Shown here in pieces: positions 20,673-32,665 of a stretch of 64,000 nucleotides of DNA. The notes below the pieces were generated by a model. That model worked only from the letters and a program-made list of their open reading frames with translations, searched no databases and had not been told where the DNA came from. The translations under genes and the position numbers were made by a program. The first letter of the stretch is position 1, and every line of letters begins with the position of its first letter. Source of the stretch: Canna indica. Its lineage: Eukaryota > Streptophyta > Magnoliopsida > Zingiberales > Cannaceae. The stretch spans positions 53,309,501 through 53,373,500 of the forward strand of contig CP136898.1 of the NCBI GenBank assembly GCA_034359265.1, in the 5' to 3' direction.

Positions 20673-20924
20673 CTGCTTGTGAAAGCTTCGGCGATCTGGA
20701 TGTTGTTGGAGGGCGTTAGAGGAAGCGGAAGAGGAATCTAAGTTGGCGGGGGGGTCACCATCGTAGGCGGAGGAGACGGAGGAATTGCGGTGGGCAGCAG
20801 AGGCACGGATGGCCTTAGCGGCGAGGGAGGTGGAGGAGTTATCGTCCTCATCAGCGGCGGGGAATGAGCGGAAGTCTTCAAAAGTGGTGGTGCGCGGCGT
20901 GCTATTCCTCCTCCGGTACGCCAT
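20673..20924 (-). CDS. host gene exon 1 (start codon to first splice donor)
   Basis: ATG at 20924-20922, 84 codons, ending ...RRSFHKQ at a CAG|GTACAA donor. The peptide starts MAYRRRNSTPRTTTFEDF, is Ser/Asp/Ala-rich, and contains SLAAKAIRASAAHR, a short basic amphipathic segment. The exon is GC-rich against AT-rich flanks, as is common for plant first exons. An upstream in-frame ATG at 21011 would add a hydrophobic stretch encoded by AT-rich DNA, so I prefer 20924. Exons 2-4 continue 19 kb away in the same phase. I do not recognise the family. Confidence 0.65.
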
Positions 20925-21690
20925 GTCCTGACGCCAAGCCAATAAAAATAAAACAAGAAAAAGAATGGAAGAAAATATGTCTAAATATATTTGACTTTTA
21001 ACTGGCACCAACCGTCAGCTTTAGAATTCGGTTGCAGGGCACTTTAGAATTCGGGATTCCCTTTGTCTTGCATGGACACGTGGCTACTGCCCCACAATAT
21101 AAGCTATTTGTGTGGATCCGTTTGATTTTGGTGATTCCTATAAGCCCGTTTCATCTTTGATGATAATAAAAATGGTGAGGGCTGTCTTGGTTTTCTTTCC
21201 AACAAATCTAAATTTTCGATTTTTCTTTTTTTTATATATAAAAATAACTTGATTCTATTCATGCTTAATTATAGTGTTAGTGTCGTTACTTTTCTTTTCT
21301 TTTTTTAATCTCAAATTCATTTGAATTAAAAATAGGATGTTTTGCATTTTGATTATTTTAATTAATGATAGGATGGTTAATATAAATTCCTAACGTGGAA
21401 GGTGTATACCCACTGGACCTTCTCCCCATGATGGTTCTTGGCAGGGTCAATTTTATTTTAGTCCTTGTAATTTATAATTTTACTACGACAAAACTGAATA
21501 TTAGAAGGAAATAATTTTGCATCTAAAAATAAAATTATTCGTCTCTCTAATACCTACGTCTTTAAAAGTATTAGGAATATATCATGTATTTGCCTTTATA
21601 TACATTAATAAGACATATATATTTGTCTTTAATATACAAGTACTATCATGGACATATAATATATTTGTCTCTATAAAAATTATAGAAGCA
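20925..21690 (-). promoter_or_regulatory. presumed promoter and 5' flank of the host gene
   Basis: AT-rich sequence upstream (minus strand) of the ATG. A G-box-like cacgtgg occurs at about 21068. No convincing TATA box is pinned down. The far part, about 21200-21690, shows no recognisable feature. Confidence 0.35.
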
Positions 21691-21702
21691 TGTGGACTGG
21701 AC

Positions 21703-21720
21703 TAGCACTTTGGGCCGGGC
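21703..21720. repeat. LINE-2 target-site duplication (left)
   Basis: tagcactttgggccgggc here and tagcactgtgggcttggc at 31302-31319 match at 15 of 18 positions. Such length is typical of LINE insertions. Confidence 0.7.
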
Positions 21721-21744
21721 TACTTCCTCAAAATTAGAAGGGGG

Positions 21745-22355
21745 TTGGGTTCGCTAAACTTGAAGTTTCACAATAAAGCCTGCCTCGCTAAGCGGCACTG
21801 GAAATTCATTAGAAACAAAGAAATGACTTGGCGTAATATTCTATCATCTTACTTTCTTAATTGGTCTTCTCTTATGAATTCAGCCATCCCCTCCCTATCC
21901 CATGTTTGGAAAGACATCCTCAAAGATAGGGATATCCTTAAAGCAACTTTTCGCCTTCAGATTGGAAACGGTTCGAACTCTCGTTTATGGCTGGATCTGT
22001 GGCTTAATAACTCTCTCTTGTGTGATCGCTATCCCCGGCCAGCTCTTCGCCGCGTCATCCTCTCCTCATGCTACCATTTGGGACTCGAAGGCCTATAGTG
22101 ATAATGGCTCAGCCACCGGCTGGAACATCTCCTTTTCATCGTTGGTACCTTTAGATTTCATGATCAGCTTTTGCAATGAGATTAATCTGTTCCTCCTTCT
22201 TAACGGTGAAGATCGAGTGGTTTGAAATGGACTTCGGATGGCAATTTCTCCACCAACTCTCTACAAATACTTGAACCTGCTGGGTATCTTTGATCATTCC
22301 ACAGACTATAAATTTGGTTTAAGTCTTGCCCCGAAGTAGTCTATATCATGAATTG
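21745..22355 (+). pseudogene. LINE-2 ORF2 C-terminal region, first part
   Basis: The open stretch begins GSLNLKFHNKACLAKRHWKF, the typical L1 'GGLG..NL...N.ALLAK..W' block. It continues as FRLQIGNGSNSRLWLDLWL, the usual 'GNG..I..W.D.WL' motif. Frameshifts follow at about 22095. It ends ...VYIMNWL at the CACTA-C insertion. It is 5'-truncated and cannot encode reverse transcriptase. Confidence 0.82.
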
Positions 22356-22358
22356 GCT
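22356..22358. repeat. CACTA-C 3-bp target duplication (left)
   Basis: gct precedes the element and recurs at 30817-30819, immediately after the terminal gtagtg. Confidence 0.85.
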
Positions 22359-23204
22359 CACTTACGGGGCTCACCGATGGCTGCCTAGGCCATTAGAATT
22401 AGTCACGGCTTTTCGACAGCCGCAGCGGCCGTGGCTAATGTAACCAAATCAGCCGCGGCTCGCATACGACCGACCAAGGCCGTTGCTCATAGCTGATGGC
22501 GCGCACGGGGCACGAAATAAAATAACCTAGTAACGACGGCGTAGTGTGAGGCCAAAGGTCCGTCGATGATATAAGTAAGTAATTAATCACGGCTAGCAGC
22601 GGTCGTCGCTTATTAATTGATGGCACAAATGCGACGCGCAAATAAAAAACACGTCACTGACGGCTTAGAGAGGGCTACACGACCATCGGTGATATTATTA
22701 GTAGTTATCCACGGGTTACCGATGGCTGATGGGCCATCGGTGATAAACCTTTTAATTTGCGTTCGCGCCTGACCCTCCCTCTTTCCCTTGCTCTCTTCTC
22801 TCTCCGTTGTCGATCGAGTTATCGTCGTCACCGATCGTGTCCTATGCACCGACTTCGCGCGCCGTCGACGTCATCTTCTTGCCGTCGAGTTTGCCGGTGA
22901 GCCACCGTCGACGGAGACACCGCCCTCGCCCTCGCCGATCGATCGAGCCCCAATCTCCCTCGCCTCCTTCTAGGTGAGCTTTTCCACCCCTCTCTGGTCG
23001 GCGCTGGCCGAAACCCTAGTGTTTCAGCCGGTCGACGTCGGTAGTAGTTAATTTTTTTGTTTATTAGATTAATTAAATTTAATTAATTAGGGTTAATGTT
23101 AGATTAATTAGGGTTATTTATTAATTATATTTAATTAGGGTTAATTAGTTTTGTTAACTATTTTTTTCATTAGATTAGATTTAATTTAATTAGATTAGTT
23201 TTGT

Positions 23205-23390
23205 TAAAATCGTCCACTTTGGACTCGCGCGCGCCGGAATTGTCCACTTTAGACTCGCACCAGAATCGTCCACTTTAGACTTGCGCGCGTTGGAATCGTC
23301 CACTGTGGACTCGCGCCGGAATCGTCTACGTAACTTGGACTTGCGCGAAATCGTCTGCTATGGACTCGCACCGACATCCACAAATTTAGA
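23205..23390. repeat. decayed 26-bp repeat array in CACTA-C
   Basis: Units with core ggaatcgtccactttggact resemble the arrays of CACTA-A and -B but are diverged and carry insertions. Confidence 0.8.
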
Positions 23391-23679
23391 AAATAATCAA
23401 GACGAGTTGATACGTTTCACGTACGTATCGACGAGTCAAGTTTTAATTTTGCAAAACCTTAGATCCGTTCGGGGGTTGTATGTTCGTGTAAACGAAGTAA
23501 ATGATCTTTTATACAACGTATAACCCTTGAATTGTCCCTAATTAGATAATTTGAGAATATAGTTATTTATATTGCACTTAGTTTATTTCTTCTAGTCATT
23601 ATTCATTTTTAAATTTTTTTACCCTGGTCGTGCTTAATCATCTTCCACAAATCGACGATGGGGGAGCTCGACCATGAGA

Positions 23680-24655
23680 TGGTTGTTTAAATATCTTTTG
23701 TTACCCTGGTCGTGCTTTGGGTTCTCGTCTGTATCGATTCTTAAACGATGAAGAATACCATTTAGCCTACTTGTATGTTTTACTAAACTATCTAGAGATT
23801 GAAACATTCATTGAAATGTTTGACGTCGAGATGGTGACAAAATACTCAATTTACAGCGATGAGGAATTAGAGAGATTACGCAATCTTGAGTTCCCTAATT
23901 TGTTTCGAGCTTATTGTACAGAACACAGAGGCAAAATAGATAACCAAATCTTTGAGTTTGCTAGCGGACCAACACAACTTGTACAGTGTTATAATGGTTA
24001 TTTTGTTAATGGATATAAATTTCACACATTTGAATATTCATCTACAAAGAAGACTATGAATGCCGGTGTCTGCGTCAAAGGGACAATGTACGCTGAATGT
24101 GATGTTGACCTTTACGAACTGTTGGAAGAAGTCATAAAATTGCAATTTTTCGGATGGAAATCAGTTGCCCTTTTTAAATGTCAGTGATTCGATACAAGAG
24201 ATAGGGGCATGAGAGTTCATCCAAAGTATAAACTTGTCGAGGTCAATTACAAATCAAAATTGACTTCAAATGAGCTATTTATATTGGCATCTGAAGCTGA
24301 ACAAGTATATTATATGCAGTACCCGTCTCAAAAGAAAGATAGGGTAGATTGGCATATAGTTTGTAAGACTAAAGTCAGAGGAAAAATTGACCCATTAGTT
24401 AAAGAGAATGATCCAACAGATGACTTCTATCAAGAAGAGGATCATGCCGAAGTGGAGCAAGTTAGTCCAATACTCGAGGATGATGATACAGAGTTAGTTC
24501 AATTGGAAGTACAATATATTGATGACGACGATAACCGTCTTGAGGAAGAAGGACATAATGATGATGAGGGAGAAGAAGAAGAAGAATTTGAATATTCCGA
24601 TACAGAAGAACAAGAAGAAGATACACGGATGATGATACTGACGATGACGAATAAT
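23680..24655 (+). pseudogene. TNP2 transposase C-terminal remnant (CACTA-C)
   Basis: The visible part corresponds to roughly the last 310 residues of the CACTA-B protein: DEEYHLAYLYVLLN, the DUF4216-like block and the acidic tail. TGA at 24185-24187 replaces the TGG of CACTA-B. The N-terminal two thirds, with all catalytic motifs, are missing. The leader runs straight into this segment at about 23600-23700. Confidence 0.88.
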
Positions 24656-24954
24656 TATAAATGTGAAGTATATATCTTCAATTATTAAATATATCTATTA
24701 ATCTATTATATATATACTAATTATATTCATATTTGACAGCTATGGTTCGAGAAGTGCACGATCAAGGAGGCATTCCTCGTAGGACTACCCCCCGACGATT
24801 ACCACCTGCCACCCCTATACCCACCATCCCCCCACCTTCGGCCACCATCCCCCACCTGATCCGACCACCATTCCCCCACCTGATCCAGCCACCATTCCCC
24901 CACCTGATCCATCCACCATCCCCCCAGCTGATCTAGCCACCATCCTCTTACCTC

Positions 24955-24959
24955 CAACC
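24955..24959. repeat. copia 5-bp target duplication (left)
   Basis: caacc here and caact at 28666-28670 flank the nested copia element; one mismatch. Confidence 0.65.
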
Positions 24960-26648
24960 TGTTGGGTGAAATAGCTACACTAGAGGGGGGGTGAATAGTG
25001 TATTTATTAATCAATTAGTCTAAATCCAATTTTTAATCATTTCTTTGGTTACTTAGGCAAAGTACAAGTTGAGTGAATAAATGCGGAAGCAATAATAAAA
25101 CAATTAAGCACAAACAGAATATCAATGCAAACACAAGAATTTATAGTGGTTCGGCCCCACTACCTACTCCACTACCTAAGCACCCCGCTTAGGATTTCCA
25201 AACTAAACTTTAGTAGATTAATGATGTTTCCCTTACACAGAGGACTTTGATTCGAAGAGTCTCACTCTCGACCTATGGCACTTCCACACTTAGAAGTCTT
25301 CGCCTTCTTACCGAGAGCACTCTTCCACCTCAACCTAAGGGACAACTCAACTAATCCTAGTAAACTATGTTTACACAAGTGGCTTTACACATTCTATACC
25401 AAGGATACCACTTACACGCAAGATCTAATACTAGGTCTTCTTACAAGCTTGAATATAATGAAAGAAATCATAAAAATATACAAGTAATGGAGCAAATAAA
25501 TACTACAACAAATACTTAGCTCCAAACACGAGTCCTAGTTCCTCTTGATGCCTTGAGATGATGAATCGATAAATCTTGAAGGCTAAATCAAGGTGTGTAT
25601 CTTGGAAACTAGGGTTATCAAAAGGATGGCGTAAGAAAGGCTTTAGAATGATCAAGACTAGCTCAATGAAGCTTTTAGAGTGATCAAAAGTTGTTTACAA
25701 AAGGCTAGGTTTGGGTATTTATAACCCTGCAACGGAAACAACGCATCAACGGGTGGAAAACTAGTCGTTTCCGCCGTTCGGTCGCATGCCGGTCGATCGT
25801 CGGTCGACCGACCGATCGACCGCCTGCGATAACTGCGCCTTCTCATCCGTGGTTCGGTCGACCGAAGCCTTAATCCAGCGTCACGATTCAGCGATCCTCA
25901 TTTCGATCGACTGATCGGTCGACCGACGCACCCTCTGCCAAATTTTGGCCTCAGTCGGTCGACCAAAAAATGAATAAACTGGGTAGACTGCTATTTTGCT
26001 TGGGTTTTTCTACTCGTTTTGGTTCCGTCTTCACTAAGTCTACTTATATAACATTTCTTAAGTTTAAGTTAATAACTTTAAAACATAAATGTTATATAAG
26101 GATTCAATAAAAATATCTAAAAAATCAAAATTCTTAAGAATCAAAATCTAGTTTTTGGAGTCTAGTATAAATTTTCAGAAAATAAAACTTTTCTAATTTT
26201 TTTGGTAAAATAAGGGTATGCAAAAGGCTTCCAAAAATTTCTTTAAAATACCTCATTATCTAGTTTTGACCCAAGGAATAATTACCGTCATTTTTTTAAA
26301 TATCTAGGACATATAGCCCTCTAAGGAGCTCCATAGGCTTAGTGGATTTTAGGGCGGTTTCTTAGTTTTCATAATTTGGGGTTCGGGATAGGTTTTAGAG
26401 TTCTTGTGCACCATAACGAGGATTTACAATATAAACTAGACACCCTAAATCTAAACTCTACTTTTCGAAGATTCCCGAGCGTCGACGAGCGTCCTTGCCG
26501 ATTTATCTGATTTCTTCGATTTTTCCGATCGGGGACGTCGTGCGCTAATCGATATGGAATCTGAAAGTATTTCTCAATGAAATATTAGTTCCATGTTTGT
26601 TATCATCAAAACCAAGGTTAAGACAAGGTTGAAAACCTTAAGCCAATA
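24960..26648 (-). repeat. copia 3' LTR (complete)
   Basis: 1689 bp. In its own sense it starts tattggcttaaggttttcaa and ends ctatttcacccaaca. It has a TATA-like ttataaatacc at about 25713-25725 and cggtcgaccgat palindrome clusters at 25785-25960. Confidence 0.85.
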
Positions 26649-27868
26649 ATTTCCCCCTTCTTGATGATGACAAACATCCTTAAGAAAATATATATACTAA
26701 AGCACAAAGGATATCAAACATGGGATTTCTCCCCCTATCAACATGCATATCTATATAATAGAACTCCCCCTATCTATATGCTTGGTTAACTTATATTTTC
26801 TTCCCCTTTACCTATATTTTTCTCCCCCTTTTGTCATCAATCAAAAAGGCCAAGAAAAGTCAACCTATAGTCAAAGTTGAGACTTCTAAAACTATTTTCC
26901 ATGAAACATGAAAATCTCAACTAAAGGGATGAAAAATCAAATATATTCCTAATATGAGACTAAGTCATACATGATATCGTGAAATGATAAATGAGATCTT
27001 TTACTTAGAATCATGTATGCACTCAAGTTTGGATATTTTTGTGAATAAGTGAATCTTTCATGGCATTTTCATAGTTCATTCAAACTTTCAAAATACCAAG
27101 TTAAGATCATGTAAAGCATGTATATTAAGTTTGAAGTGAAACTAATGTCATTTGATTAAAATTTCAACTTAGCACGATTTCATTTGAAATAAGCATGAAA
27201 AATATGAAAATGGCTAAGTATCAAATTTTGCTATCTACTCATGTTTTCTCAAACTTAGGCATCTAGACATCAAACATGAGTGAATCTAAGTATATGAGTC
27301 AAGTTTGGTCTGAAAATGAGGTTTCTAAGTCACTTTTTGACTTAGTTCAAAGAATACTTCAAGTTTTCAAAAAATCAAACTTTTAAATCCATATAAAATC
27401 ATATTTTTGACGAATTGTTTTGAAACTTTAACTAGACAAACTAGATTTTTCAAGGAATCTACAGGTTCAAGAATAAATCAAAAATCAGTTTCCTATAAAT
27501 TCATAAAATTCTTGAAAGTCCAGGGGTATTTTTTATTCAAACTTTCCAGATATTGCTTAATGGTTATTTGAAATGCATGTGTCAAGTTTGAACTCAAAAT
27601 GAATTTTCTAAGTTTATTTTTCATCGATATTGATTTCAATGAAAAGGTGAATATTTCTAGCTATCATTCAAGATATCAAAATCATTTCTAGAAATAATTT
27701 TTCTCAAGCAATGGTGTGAATGATATTAGAAATAGAATCAAAATGGTATACATTAGTTTTCATTTGAAGTTTTTGAAGAAAAATGAAAGTATAAGAAAAA
27801 TGAGTATTTCAAGTAAGTGTTATTTTGTGTTTCCGAAATTCAACTTCAAAATTCCATTATAATTCATT
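26649..27868 (-). other. copia internal non-coding region
   Basis: AT-rich, no reading frame above about 60 codons. It shares segments with 35807-37305 and 42596-43860, all internal regions of the same family. Confidence 0.75.
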
Positions 27869-28665
27869 TCGGTCGACCGAAGCCTTAAGCCAGCGTCGCG
27901 ATTCAACGATCGTCATTTCGATCGACCGATCGGTCGACCAACGCACCCTCTGCCAAATTTTGGCCTCAGTCTGTCGATCGACCGAAAAATGAATAGACTG
28001 GGCAGACTGCTATTTTGCTTGGGTTTTTCTACTTGTTTTGGTTTCGTCTTCGCTAAGTCTACTTATATAACATTTATTAACTTTAAAACATAAATGTTAT
28101 ATAAGGATTACCCCCCATTTGGATTCAATAAAAATATCTAAAAAAATCAAAATCTAGTTTTGGGGGTCTAGTATAAATTTTCAGAAAATGAAACTTTTCT
28201 AATTTTTCGGTTCAAATAAGGGTATGCTAAAGGCTTCCAAAAATTCCTTAAAAATACCTCGTTATCTAGTTTTGACCCAAGGAACAATTACCGCCATTTT
28301 TTATGTCAAGTAAATATCTAGGACATATAACCCACCAAGGAGCTCCCCCTAGGCTTAGTGGATTTCAGGGCGGTTTCCGGGTTTTCATATTTTGCGGTTT
28401 GGGATAGGTTTTAGGGTTTTTAAGCATTATAAAGAGGATTTATAATATAAACTAGACACCCTGAACCTAAACTCTACTTTCTGAAGATTCCCGAGCATCG
28501 ACGAGCGTCCTTGCCAATTTCTTTGATTTCTTTAATTTTTCCGATCAGGGACATCGTGCGCTAATCGATATGGAACCTGAAAGTATTTCTCAATGAAACA
28601 TTAGTTCCATATTTGTTATCATCAAAATCGAGATTAAGACCAAGGTTGAAAACCTTAAGCCAATA
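27869..28665 (-). repeat. copia 5' LTR, U3 part only
   Basis: It matches 25850-26648 closely, starting at the ttcggtcgaccgaagcc block and ending ccaata. The rest of this LTR is deleted, with the break inside the palindrome cluster. Confidence 0.82.
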
Positions 28666-30819
28666 CAACTACCATCCCTTTAGTCGATCCAGACCCGTCG
28701 ACATCGAGACATAGGCCACGAGGGCCTAACAGAATTCTCCCTCCGCAAGTCGAGGGAGAGTCAAGCAGATTGGTTAGTGAGCACGGTAGAAGGTAAGTAG
28801 ATGCATTAATTATTCCTTATAATTTATTTATAATTCCTCACAAGTATAATTGTACTATATTTGGTGCAGGTTTGAGTAGGAGGACATCCCACGCACGATA
28901 GCGCGGATGTTCTGAAAGTTTACGCACGGGGCGTGGCCTACATAGTCTCACGTGCCCCGTGAGCATATGGATTTATTATGGCGAGAGTTCTAGGTAAGTA
29001 TGTTTATTAAATTAATGTTAAATATCAATTGGTAATAATAAATTTATTTTTTTGCAGGCTCATTTGGCCGAAGGACCAGACTCCTTTTGTGGAGAGTGCG
29101 TGGGAGCGCATTGTCTGCGCTCGCTACAACGGGCTGCTTCAGCAGGCCTGTAAGATCATGATGAAACAGCTGGGGGCCACATAGATTGGGAAAACTCGGG
29201 GACACGCCCCCGAGTGGATTCCTAGACCTTTGTGGGACCAGCTTGTTGAGCGGTGGGACCCGCCTGAGTGGCAAGAGGTCTCCGAGACAGTGTCGAGAAA
29301 CTGCATATACGAGGGGGACGGCACGGGGGCACGCCACACTGGTGGCTCCGTGTCTTTTGCGGTGCATGAGCATCGTTTGGTATGTATAATTTCCTTTCTT
29401 TTAATTAAAATATTATATATTATGTATAATGATACTAATATATTTGTAATGTAATGTAACATGCGAGTTGCGGAGGATGGCACTGTCCAACGTCCCTCGT
29501 TGATGCAGGTGTTTGCGCGCACTCATTGTCGACGACGATGAGCGGGGGACTACGTCGATAGCAGGGCCTCGATCATCATGGTAAGTATTTATGTCTATTT
29601 GATTTACATAATTTTTATTTATAGTTTATATATATGTATTATTTAAAATATAAACGCGTGTAGGAGACCTACGCAAGGTCCGTGATCGAGCGAGGAGGCA
29701 CGCCAGATGAGTTTGACGGGGGTGTGTGGGTCGAGGTCTCAGGTGGCTGAACGCACGGCCGTGTTTATGGCTTTGCAGATAGTGGCCATGCACGCGTCGT
29801 GTTAAGGCCACTTGGGGCACCAACCCCTCTCGCTGCTGGTGAGAGGCCCTCGACATCGCAGACGCAGGACTAGAGCCGTACAGCGGCCTTGGAGTCTGAG
29901 CTAACAAAACAGAGAGCGACGATAGAGAAGCAGAGATAGGCGATGGAGGATCAACAATATGCGATGGAGGAGCAGAGATGCATGAATGACGAGTTGAGAT
30001 AGACGATTCAGAACATGCAAGCCCTCCTCACTCAGACTGCATCTCACTCAGGCCTTCTACCGATGTTGTCGCAGCCATCGTCCTCCTCGACCCATTCGAT
30101 GCTCCCGACCCAATCGTGTCGACTCCACTGCCTCTACCACCTACACCGCAGCCGTAAGACTTTGGTTTATTATATTTTGATTATATTTTGATACTTGTTA
30201 GTCTTCGTTTGAGGCTTAGATACTTGATAGATGTTTATACTTTACATTTCATATTTTGATACTTGTTTGCCTCCGGCTTGAGGCTTAGATTGATGATATT
30301 TAAGTAAAACTTGTATGGTTGGTTGAAAATATATGTGTATGATGTTTTGTGGTTGTAATATATGATTGTAAATAGATTGCAATGTATAAATATCATTGTA
30401 TATAGGAATTTTCAAAATTTTAATTTTTTTCAACTACAGGATATAACTTCAGCCACGGCTTACCCACGGCTGCCCGTCACTACGCCATGGCTGAAAGCGT
30501 ATTGTAAATAGCTGATGGCCTGGGCAGTACCAAATATCATAGTTGCTAATAATATCACCGACGGCTAACAGCTACGGCTGATGTGTTTAAATCAGTGACA
30601 GTCGCCGAGCGCCGTAACTGATGTGTTCAAATCAGCGATAGCGCACACAGCTGTCGCTAATGATTACTTGTGATGGTAGAGGTCGACCGTCAGAACTTAT
30701 CAGAGACGTGTGCATCAGTGATGATGTTATGCCACGGTCCGCACCGTCCGTGGTAGTCATCACTGACGGTTCAGCCACGGCTCGAGCTGTCGGTGACAAC
30801 GACAATTCTAGTAGTGGCT

Positions 30820-31150
30820 ATCAACAAGAGCCTCCCTACAAAAGACCACCTTGTGGCCCGCGGGCTCTAGATGGATCCTCAATGTTGCCTTTGCAAATTG
30901 GGAGACGAGACACTCAATCATATTCTCTTTAACTGTGTCTTCACGACTGACAGTTGGAAATCGCTTCTAGCTTTGCGCTCTTCTACATACTATCCCTTGA
31001 ACTTCTGCCCCTGCTATTGCTTGGCCTCCAACCGTTCCCGAAATTCCAAGTTGCTTAATTTTAGCCTTATTAAGATCTGGCACTGGAAAGTTTGGTTTGA
31101 ACGAAACACTTGTTGCTTCGATGGGAAAAAGAATCTTTCTCAGAGCTTGC
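30820..31150 (+). pseudogene. LINE-2 ORF2 C-terminus (zf-RVT)
   Basis: It resumes directly after the CACTA-C duplication with INKSLPTKDHLVARGL, then CCLCKLGDETLNHILFNC, the Cys/His finger of plant L1 ORF2. KIWHWKVWFERNTCCF near the end is also family-typical. A stop replaces the residue before MDPQCC. Confidence 0.85.
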
Positions 31151-31301
31151 ACTGATCGAAGGGGCGATCCTAGCTAAATTTTGTTATGGTTGAGATTTTT
31201 TCCCATTTCTTTACTGTAATTATTAATTTACCTTGGTCCTCCCTTTTCAATTGTATGCCTCAAGTTTCTTGATTAATACAAGTATTTTTTATATAAAAAA
31301 A

Positions 31302-31319
31302 TAGCACTGTGGGCTTGGC
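31302..31319. repeat. LINE-2 target-site duplication (right)
   Basis: It follows the A-rich tail and matches 21703-21720 at 15 of 18 positions. Confidence 0.7.
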
Positions 31320-32660
31320 CGTATTAGGTCCAAAAGCGCCCACACTCATGTACCCGACTCAAGTCAAGCCAGACACTAGTAGCTTCGCCTAGTCATACAA
31401 GGATACTCACGTCCTTATTAATTACTAGGGAATTGTCAATTATGAACCTGACATCTCCGAGATCAGCCTCGAACCATTCTGAGCACATCCCTACGAGATT
31501 ACCGGGAGGCCGTCAGACATCTCTCATCCTGCATTATATACAGACACGATGCTCACTAGGTACATCTAGATTTCAATTTCTATTCCCCTCACTTGGAACT
31601 CTTTCTTACTTGAGTATTATATTGTCTTTTGCATGTCCCACACCCCCCGTCGGAGTCACACCTGACCAGGAGATGCGCTGGACCGCATCACCCCGAATTC
31701 AAGCAAGAACATTTGGCGCTCATCGTAGGACCGAGTAAATCTTACATGTCCGCAATGGTTGGTACTTGGAGTCAGGTGAACGCAACCGCACATATACAAC
31801 ATCCGAGCAACAACATTCCTCCACTACATGGAAATGCTCAAATAATGAGTGACGCTCCGGTACTTGCCAACATTTCACCAAAAGAATCACGGTGCCTAAT
31901 CAACTACCTTTAGGCGGAGAACCAACAACTAGCAGCCTAGGTCAACGCACTAAGGTTGTCCCGAGAATAACACCCGTTCGAGCACGAGGGCCACCGCTCA
32001 AAACGCAATGAAGACAATCACTTGGAGAGATCCGGCAGGCCGTCCTCTATCCTCTGGGATGAGTCTGCCGCATGCATCATCAAAGAGAAGAGGAGAACCC
32101 TAGGGCCAAATAGATCGCTTATCGAGCACATCGATAGTAGTATGTTAACCTCCACGAGATTATCGGGCAGCATCATCACCTCCACCTGCAAAAAAATAAG
32201 ACACGACATGCCTCAGGTAACCTAAGTTCCATATTATGTTACCTCCACCTTGAGTCCCACTAACTTGAGCGTCAGAGTGTCTTTTGTAGGTCTCCCGTCG
32301 ACGTTGAACCTGATCAGGAGAGACACCGAACTAGACCAGATTACTTCGTTCCTCAGGCATGAACATTTGGCGCCCACCGTGACGCTGAGTAAAGCTTACG
32401 TCCCCCACAATACTTGGAACCTAGAGCCAAGCGACCGCCGCCACACACCAACGGCAATAACCCGACGGTGACGATTGATCACAGCCTGGTAACGCTGAAA
32501 TAACAAGGAGCGACACTCCGATACCAGCCCATCCTCCCCGTAAAGAGCCTCGGCGATGGATAAATGATTTGGAGGTGAAAAACCAACGTTTGATAGCCCA
32601 AATCGAGATGCTGACACGATCCCGTGGACAACTCCCGGCTGACCATGAACGTAGCCGCTT
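31320..32660 (+). mobile_element. gypsy-1 leader with two PBS-like sites
   Basis: Two similar segments contain aacatttggcgctcatcgta (about 31707) and aacatttggcgcccaccgtg (about 32363). Each is followed by a gagtaaa..cttac..tccgcaat/cccacaat-type sequence. TTGGCGCC.. is a common plant gypsy primer-binding motif. No long frame is present here. It leads into the gag at 32666. Confidence 0.6.
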
Positions 32661-32665
32661 AGAGC

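Larger units (their letters stand above)
24960..28665 (-). mobile_element. deleted copia-family element nested in CACTA-C
   Basis: Minus orientation. A complete 3' LTR lies at 24960-26648, then (plus-strand order) the polypurine tract complement tttcccccttcttgatgatg. About 1.2 kb of AT-rich internal non-coding DNA follows, then only the U3 part of the 5' LTR (27869-28665). The R-U5, PBS and gag are missing. The LTRs are homologous to 10888, 34171 and 45361. Confidence 0.85.
24742..30157 (+). pseudogene. second CACTA transposase gene (Transposase_24-like), split and mutated (CACTA-C)
   Basis: Exon 1 starts with ATG at 24742 and is broken at 24959 by a copia element; it resumes at 28671 and ends at 28792. 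Exon 2 is 28870-28993, exon 3 about 29058-29379, exon 4 about 29462-29580 and exon 5 29664-30157. Exon 2 has the same length (124 bp) as in CACTA-A but uses a standard gtaagt donor. The HTGGS motif is retained in exon 3 (about 29335). Several stops occur, for example TAG and TGA in exon 2. Exon 1 contains about four 24-27-bp Pro-rich repeats (ccaccattcccccacctgat) at 24835-24925. Confidence 0.8.
22359..30816 (+). mobile_element. CACTA-C transposon, decayed, carrying a nested copia element
   Basis: The left end is degenerate (cacttacgg) and the right end is canonical (aattctagtagtg). It is flanked by gct. Subterminal repeats with different core sequence (tcaccgatggctgatgggcc) occur at 22365-22745 and 30440-30800. 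Remnants of 26-bp leader repeats, a TNP2 C-terminal part and the exons of the second gene follow the A/B layout. A 3.7-kb copia element is inserted in exon 1 of the second gene. Confidence 0.88.
21721..31301 (+). mobile_element. LINE-2, 5'-truncated, split by CACTA-C
   Basis: The coding sequence at 21721-22355 continues at 30820-31150, then a 3' UTR and an A-rich tail (tatataaaaaaa) end at 31301. It is flanked by a degenerate 18-bp duplication. The left part encodes the post-RT region and the right part the terminal zinc-finger-like zf-RVT segment. The frame reads across the CACTA-C insertion point. Confidence 0.85.
21691..31709 (+). repeat. inferred gypsy LTR split by LINE-2
   Basis: If the LINE and its duplication (21703-31301) are removed, tgtggactggac joins the sequence from 31302 to the PBS-like ttggcgctcatcg at about 31710. 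That gives an LTR-like segment of about 420 bp starting TG and ending CA. There is no second LTR to compare, so the left border is an inference. Confidence 0.35.

Noticed and set aside
21012..21690. Upstream extension of the host exon to an ATG at 21011 and small frames at 21517-21705
   Set aside because: The added residues are encoded by AT-rich DNA, with a sharp composition change at 20924; the other frames look random.
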